Assembly (NCBI GenBank): GCA_023485185.1
Contig: JAMCZP010000242.1
Coordinates: 1 to 8,488 of the forward strand
DNA length: 8,488 bases
From: Gammaproteobacteria bacterium
GTDB taxonomy: Bacteria; Pseudomonadota; Gammaproteobacteria; Pseudomonadales; Halomonadaceae
Direction of reading: 5' to 3'
The notes beneath the pieces are model-generated. The model made no database searches. It saw only the letters and a program-made list of their open reading frames with translations, and had not been told where the DNA came from. Positions 5,154-8,488 of this stretch are shown one piece after another. Positions within the stretch are counted from its first letter, which is position 1. Each line of letters begins with the position of its first letter. Position numbers and translations under genes: made by a program.

Positions 5154-6572
5154 TTATTGAACTGGCGCCGTTAAGTAGGCAGCACGAGAAATGACTTTCA
5201 TCCACATAGGACGCTGGTTAATTTCGTCTATTGTCACACGTCGACACTTTTCAAAATCAGCTTCTAGCATTGTTTCAACGCTGGCAGCAAAGTCGCGACT
5301 GGGAATAAAGGCGGTAATTTCAAAGTTTAGGCGAAATGAACGATTATCTAAATTCACTGTGCCTACGGTGGCTGCGCCACTATCAACTAGCATTACTTTT
5401 TGGTGTAAAAAACCTGGAAGATAACGGTATATTTTTACACCCGCTCTTAACATGTCAGGCAAAAATGAAAAGGCCGATAAAAAGACTAGCAAGTGATCGG
5501 GACGCTCAGGGATCATTACTCGGACATCTACTCCTCGCATCGCGGCGAGACGTAGCGCATCCTGAACTCCCTGATCGGGAACAAAATAGGGACTGGTCAC
5601 CCATAGCCGCTCATTAGCGCTATGAATAACCTGCTGAACCAACAAACTAGCCGTATCTTGAGGATCTGCGGGGCCTGAAGGTACAATCACCACATGGTGG
5701 TCGCTTGATGGGAGTATCTCCGCCTGCCAATGTAAACTAATCACCTCGTCGGTAGCCCAGTGCCAGTCCTCCCAGAACGCCTCCTGCAAGCCAAGCACGC
5801 TTGGGCCTTCAAGCTTTAAGTGTGTATCGCGCCAAGGGCCATGCTTAGGATCTTCGCCTAAATATTCGACCCCAACATTAAAGCCACCTATCCAGCCCTC
5901 TTTTCCGTCTACGACCATGACTTTGCGATGGTTGCGAAAGTTAAGTTGGAAGCGGTGTTTAAAACCACGCGAAGAGCGGAATGCACTAACGGCCACTCCC
6001 GCGCTGATTAACTCACGTAGGTAGCTCTCATTTAATTTGCGACTGCCCACTTCATCATAGAGAAAATAAACCCTTACACCACGCTGGGCAGCGCGCTGTA
6101 AGTGGCCTTGTAATTGCTTTCCTAACGCATCATTTCGGACAATGAAAAACTGCAATAGCACGTACTGCTCAGCACGATCAATGCCGTCAAACAGGCTAGC
6201 GAAAGTGTCTGTGCCATCAATTAGCAATGTCGCTCGGTTACCATGAGTTAACGGCATCATAGCGAGCTGCTCCACGGCTTGAATATCCGGACTGCTCGAA
6301 GGTGCCACATAGGGCAACACATTGGCCCGGTAGCGCACCAATACTCGACGTAGCACGGTGTCACGCTGGCCACGAGCAGAGACATAGCCATAAAAACGCG
6401 GCCGCCCAAAAAACCAATAGGCCGGAAGAGCGACATAAGGGAAGGTCAGTAGCGAGATAATCCAAGCGACCGCACCCTGCGATGTCCTGCTAGACATCAG
6501 CGCCATGATGGCTGAGACGATGCCTAAGAGGTGTATCAATAGAATGCCGGTCCCTAGCAACCAGGAGGCCAT
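5154..6572 (-). CDS. cls: Cardiolipin synthase (phospholipase D superfamily, ClsA type)
   Basis: This 472-residue inner-membrane enzyme condenses two phosphatidylglycerols to cardiolipin and glycerol. Two N-terminal hydrophobic helices (about residues 3-27 and 33-55, numbered from this ATG) are followed by two phospholipase D domains. Each carries an HxK(x)4D motif: His215-Lys217-Asp222 in NHRKVMVVDGKEGWIGG, and His390-Lys392-Asp397 in LHQKVMLVDS, followed by a GTVNLDNRS segment. Length and architecture match bacterial ClsA (about 480 residues). The start was set at ATG 6572, because GAGGA lies 7 nt upstream. A TTG at 6608 is in frame but has no ribosome binding site and lies just past the fumarase terminator. 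The gene probably has its own promoter in the 6573-6703 gap, which I could not locate with confidence, and is followed closely by the HypT-like regulator gene. Confidence 0.93.
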   Translation of the reverse strand: MASWLLGTGILLIHLLGIVSAIMALMSSRTSQGAVAWIISLLTFPYVALPAYWFFGRPRFYGYVSARGQRDTVLRRVLVRYRANVLPYVAPSSSPDIQAVEQLAMMPLTHGNRATLLIDGTDTFASLFDGIDRAEQYVLLQFFIVRNDALGKQLQGHLQRAAQRGVRVYFLYDEVGSRKLNESYLRELISAGVAVSAFRSSRGFKHRFQLNFRNHRKVMVVDGKEGWIGGFNVGVEYLGEDPKHGPWRDTHLKLEGPSVLGLQEAFWEDWHWATDEVISLHWQAEILPSSDHHVVIVPSGPADPQDTASLLVQQVIHSANERLWVTSPYFVPDQGVQDALRLAAMRGVDVRVMIPERPDHLLVFLSAFSFLPDMLRAGVKIYRYLPGFLHQKVMLVDSGAATVGTVNLDNRSFRLNFEITAFIPSRDFAASVETMLEADFEKCRRVTIDEINQRPMWMKVISRAAYLTAPVQ

Positions 6573-6600
6573 AGCCACATCCTCATGCGCGTAATTCACG

Positions 6601-6650
6601 CCAAACAAATAACAATAATGCAGGGGCCTCGCCTATAGCGAGGCCCCTGC
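6601..6650 (-). terminator. Rho-independent terminator of the fumarase gene
   Basis: A perfect 12-bp stem, GCAGGGGCCTCG (6620-6631) with its complement at 6639-6650, encloses a 7-nt loop. On the minus strand it is followed by a T-rich stretch (ATTATTGTTATTTGTTT), starting about 54 nt after the fumarase stop. It sits before cls, so it should separate the two transcripts. The plus-strand side has no T-run. Confidence 0.82.
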
Positions 6651-6703
6651 CAGCTGCAAGTTAATTAATAGACGTTAACGGCCAACCAAAAGAAAGCACG
6701 CTC

Positions 6704-8209
6704 TTACGCAGATTGAGCAATAATCTCTTTCCACTTGGCTGGACCTGTTTGATGCACAGAGGTGCCGAGGCTATCGACCGCCACTGTTACTGGCATATCT
6801 TCAACTTCAAATTCGTAGATTGCCTCCATGCCAAGGTCTTCAAAACCAATCACACGTGATTTCTTAATCGCCTGAGCCACCAGGTAAGCAGCTCCACCCA
6901 CGGCCATCAGGTAAACAGCCTCGTTATCACGAATGGCATCGATGGCCAGTTGGCCACGTTCTGCTTTACCCACCATGCCTAGTAAGCCGGTTTCTTCCAG
7001 CATGGTACGGGTAAATTTATCCATCCTCGTCGCTGTCGTCGGGCCAGCAGGACCTACTACTTCATCGCCAATCGGATCAACCGGACCCACGTAGTAGATA
7101 AACCGTCCTTTCATATCAACGGGCAGTGGCTCGCCTTTGGCTAGCATATCGATCATGCGCTTATGAGCAGCATCGCGACCCGTTAACAGCTTACCATTCA
7201 GCAACAGCGTGTCACCTGGCAGCCAGGTTTTGACTTCTGCTGGTGTGACCGTGTCGAGATTGACTCGCTTAACGTTAGCACCGGCTTCGCGAGTGATTTC
7301 AGGCCAGTCTTCAAGCTTGGGAGCCTCAAGCACCGCGGGACCAGAGCCATCCAGCGTAAAGTGGGTATGCCGTGTTGCTGCACAGTTAGGAATAATCGCC
7401 ACCGGCTTATTAGCCGCATGGGTAGGATAATCTTTGACTTTAATATCCAGAACAGTGGTTAAACCGCCTAACCCCTGAGCGCCAATACCACTTTTATTAA
7501 TCTTATCAAACAACTCCAAACGTATCTCTTCGGCGCGGTTGCTAGGCCCGCGGGCCTGCAAATCCTGGATATCGATAGGATCCAGCAGTGCCTCTTTGGC
7601 AATCATCATCGCTTTTTCAGCGGTACCACCGATGCCAATCCCCAGCATGCCCGGCGGACACCAGCCAGCGCCCATCTTCGGAAGCTGCTCCATCACCCAA
7701 TCCACTACGCTGTCGGATGGGTTAAGCATGGCAAATTTGGACTTGGCCTCGCTGCCACCACCCTTCGCTGCCACGTGAATATCGACGGTGTCTCCGGGCA
7801 CGATCGAGTGGTGAATAATTGCTGGTGTGTTGTCTTTGGTGTTGGCACGTTTGCCGTCTGGATCCGCCAGTACCGAGGCACGCAAAACATTGTCAGGGAG
7901 CAGGTAGGCGCGACGTACACCCTCATTGATCATGTCGTCAAGGCTCATATCCGCGTCCCAGGTAACGTTCATACCTACATGAACAAACACAGTGACAATA
8001 CCGGTATCCTGGCAAATTGGACGATGCCCGGTTGCACACATACGCGAATTGATCAGAATTTGCGCAATGGCGTCTTTAGCGGCCGGGTTCTCTTCGCGCT
8101 CGTAGGCAGCGGCCATCGCATCAATAAAATCTTTAGGATGGTAGTAAGAGATATACTGAAGAGCATCGGCAACGCTTTGAATAACGTCGTCCTGGCGAAT
8201 CACGGTCAT
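6704..8209 (-). CDS. fumA: Fumarate hydratase class I (iron-sulfur)
   Basis: This 501-residue cytoplasmic TCA-cycle enzyme performs the reversible hydration of fumarate to L-malate. It is the oxygen-labile [4Fe-4S] class, not class II FumC. Three cysteines in family-typical contexts should hold the cluster: Cys66 (RPICQDTG), Cys184 (GAGWCPPGM) and Cys276 (IPNCAATRH). Asp68 in CQDTG corresponds to the catalytic aspartate of characterised class I enzymes, and Thr483 in the DSLGTS segment to the catalytic threonine (inferred from family knowledge). The alpha and beta parts are fused: about 1-290 is the N-terminal domain, and the C-terminal domain contains GPAGPTTATRMDKF (386-399). It is shorter than E. 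coli FumA (548), as in the approximately 500-residue clade. AGGAG lies 10 nt before the ATG. The gene appears monocistronic, with a strong terminator after it. The symbol denotes the class rather than strict orthology. Confidence 0.93.
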   Translation of the reverse strand: MTVIRQDDVIQSVADALQYISYYHPKDFIDAMAAAYEREENPAAKDAIAQILINSRMCATGHRPICQDTGIVTVFVHVGMNVTWDADMSLDDMINEGVRRAYLLPDNVLRASVLADPDGKRANTKDNTPAIIHHSIVPGDTVDIHVAAKGGGSEAKSKFAMLNPSDSVVDWVMEQLPKMGAGWCPPGMLGIGIGGTAEKAMMIAKEALLDPIDIQDLQARGPSNRAEEIRLELFDKINKSGIGAQGLGGLTTVLDIKVKDYPTHAANKPVAIIPNCAATRHTHFTLDGSGPAVLEAPKLEDWPEITREAGANVKRVNLDTVTPAEVKTWLPGDTLLLNGKLLTGRDAAHKRMIDMLAKGEPLPVDMKGRFIYYVGPVDPIGDEVVGPAGPTTATRMDKFTRTMLEETGLLGMVGKAERGQLAIDAIRDNEAVYLMAVGGAAYLVAQAIKKSRVIGFEDLGMEAIYEFEVEDMPVTVAVDSLGTSVHQTGPAKWKEIIAQSA

Positions 8210-8287
8210 GAACTAACTGCTCCTAGGTTGTCGTCTAGTCAGCGGCTTTTTCTACGTATGCAGAAGTTGCCGTCTTAGCGTTGGGTA

Positions 8288-8316
8288 AGTATACCGTATT
8301 GCCCCTCCTGCGGCAG
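8288..8316 (-). promoter_or_regulatory. Possible fumarase promoter (minus)
   Basis: The -10 is TATACT (minus, plus positions 8288-8293), matching 5 of 6 consensus bases. The -35 position 17 bp away reads CTGCCG, a poor match, so an activator may be needed if this promoter is real. It would give a leader of about 70 nt. Confidence 0.3.
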
Positions 8317-8365
8317 CACTCCTCTGTGCTCAACTGGTCGCTATCGGTAGCGCTTTAGTCAATGC

Positions 8366-8393
8366 TTGCGACATATCAAGATAACGGTATAAA
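8366..8393 (+). promoter_or_regulatory. Possible divergent sigma70 promoter (plus)
   Basis: TTGCGA (8366-8371) and TATAAA (8388-8393) are 16 bp apart, matching 4 of 6 and 5 of 6 consensus bases. It points out of the window to the right, towards a gene that is not visible here. Confidence 0.4.
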
Positions 8394-8488
8394 AAGGGAT
8401 GCAACCAGCAGTAGGGAAGTCTATTCCACTAGGCTAGACTGACAGCGAGGGCAGAGATAGAGCCGTCGTGAACCCACCATTGTGCGCT

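Larger units (their letters stand above)
8210..8488. other. Fumarase upstream region, no complete gene
   Basis: These 279 bases hold no gene that I can support. They contain candidate promoters in both directions (separate entries) and two small hairpins: AGCAC/GTGCT (8315-8319 with 8326-8330) and CGCTA/TAGCG (8339-8343 with 8348-8352, loop TCGG). An 8-bp inverted pair, TATACCGT (8290-8297) and ACGGTATA (8384-8391), overlaps both -10 candidates. A GTG at 8468 on the plus strand opens seven codons to the window edge and could be the start of a divergent gene, but its ribosome binding site is poor. Confidence 0.4.

Noticed and set aside
5418..5431. 14-base sequence shared by the cls coding region and the fumarase upstream region (8378-8391).
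   Set aside because: A 14-base match in 8.5 kb counting both strands is within reach of chance, and the contexts are unrelated.
7775..8278. Open frame of 167 codons on the plus strand opposite the fumarase gene.
   Set aside because: It is antisense to a well-supported gene, with no recognisable domain and no good ribosome binding site. It is a shadow of the fumarase codon pattern.
1..8488. Mobile element, CRISPR array, toxin-antitoxin or defence system.
   Set aside because: All sizeable genes are recognisable housekeeping or regulatory families. No transposase, integrase, spacer-repeat pattern or defence domain is visible.

Overview
The window looks like ordinary chromosome from a gammaproteobacterium, most likely a Halomonadaceae member (Halomonas or a close relative). 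The basis is the fmdB-aspS gene order, the style of the protein sequences and a roughly 50-55% GC impression. The genus is an inference, because no search could be run. There is no CRISPR array, transposase, phage gene, rRNA or tRNA that I can support, and no multi-gene defence or biosynthetic system.

Layout, left to right: the first codons of aspS (minus) lie at the left edge, preceded by the FmdB-type zinc-ribbon gene (minus). A degenerate 15-bp tandem repeat fills part of the gap to a divergently oriented glycerate-dehydrogenase-like 2-hydroxyacid dehydrogenase (plus). That gene converges on an acylphosphatase gene (minus), which lies downstream of a YihY/BrkB-family membrane protein gene (minus) broken by one in-frame TGA. 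Divergent from yihY is a fused NMN adenylyltransferase-Nudix gene (plus). It converges on a minus-strand pair, cardiolipin synthase followed by a HypT(YjiE)-like LysR regulator. Upstream of these, and separated by a strong hairpin terminator, is a monocistronic class I fumarase (minus). The right edge is the fumarase upstream region, with possible divergent promoters.

Functionally these are housekeeping genes: aspartyl-tRNA synthetase, NAD synthesis or salvage, TCA-cycle fumarase, cardiolipin synthesis and a redox-type regulator. They do not form one pathway.

The most unusual signal is a perfect 24-bp inverted repeat. One copy lies inside yihY and contains the premature TGA. The other lies in the yihY 5' leader. 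Together they bracket the whole N-terminal half of the gene. This could be an invertible segment, a templated mutation that inactivated the gene, a leaky-stop arrangement, or an assembly artefact. Other points worth attention are the degenerate Nudix box in the NMNAT fusion, the loss of two of three redox methionines in the HypT-like regulator, and the tandem repeat upstream of fmdB.
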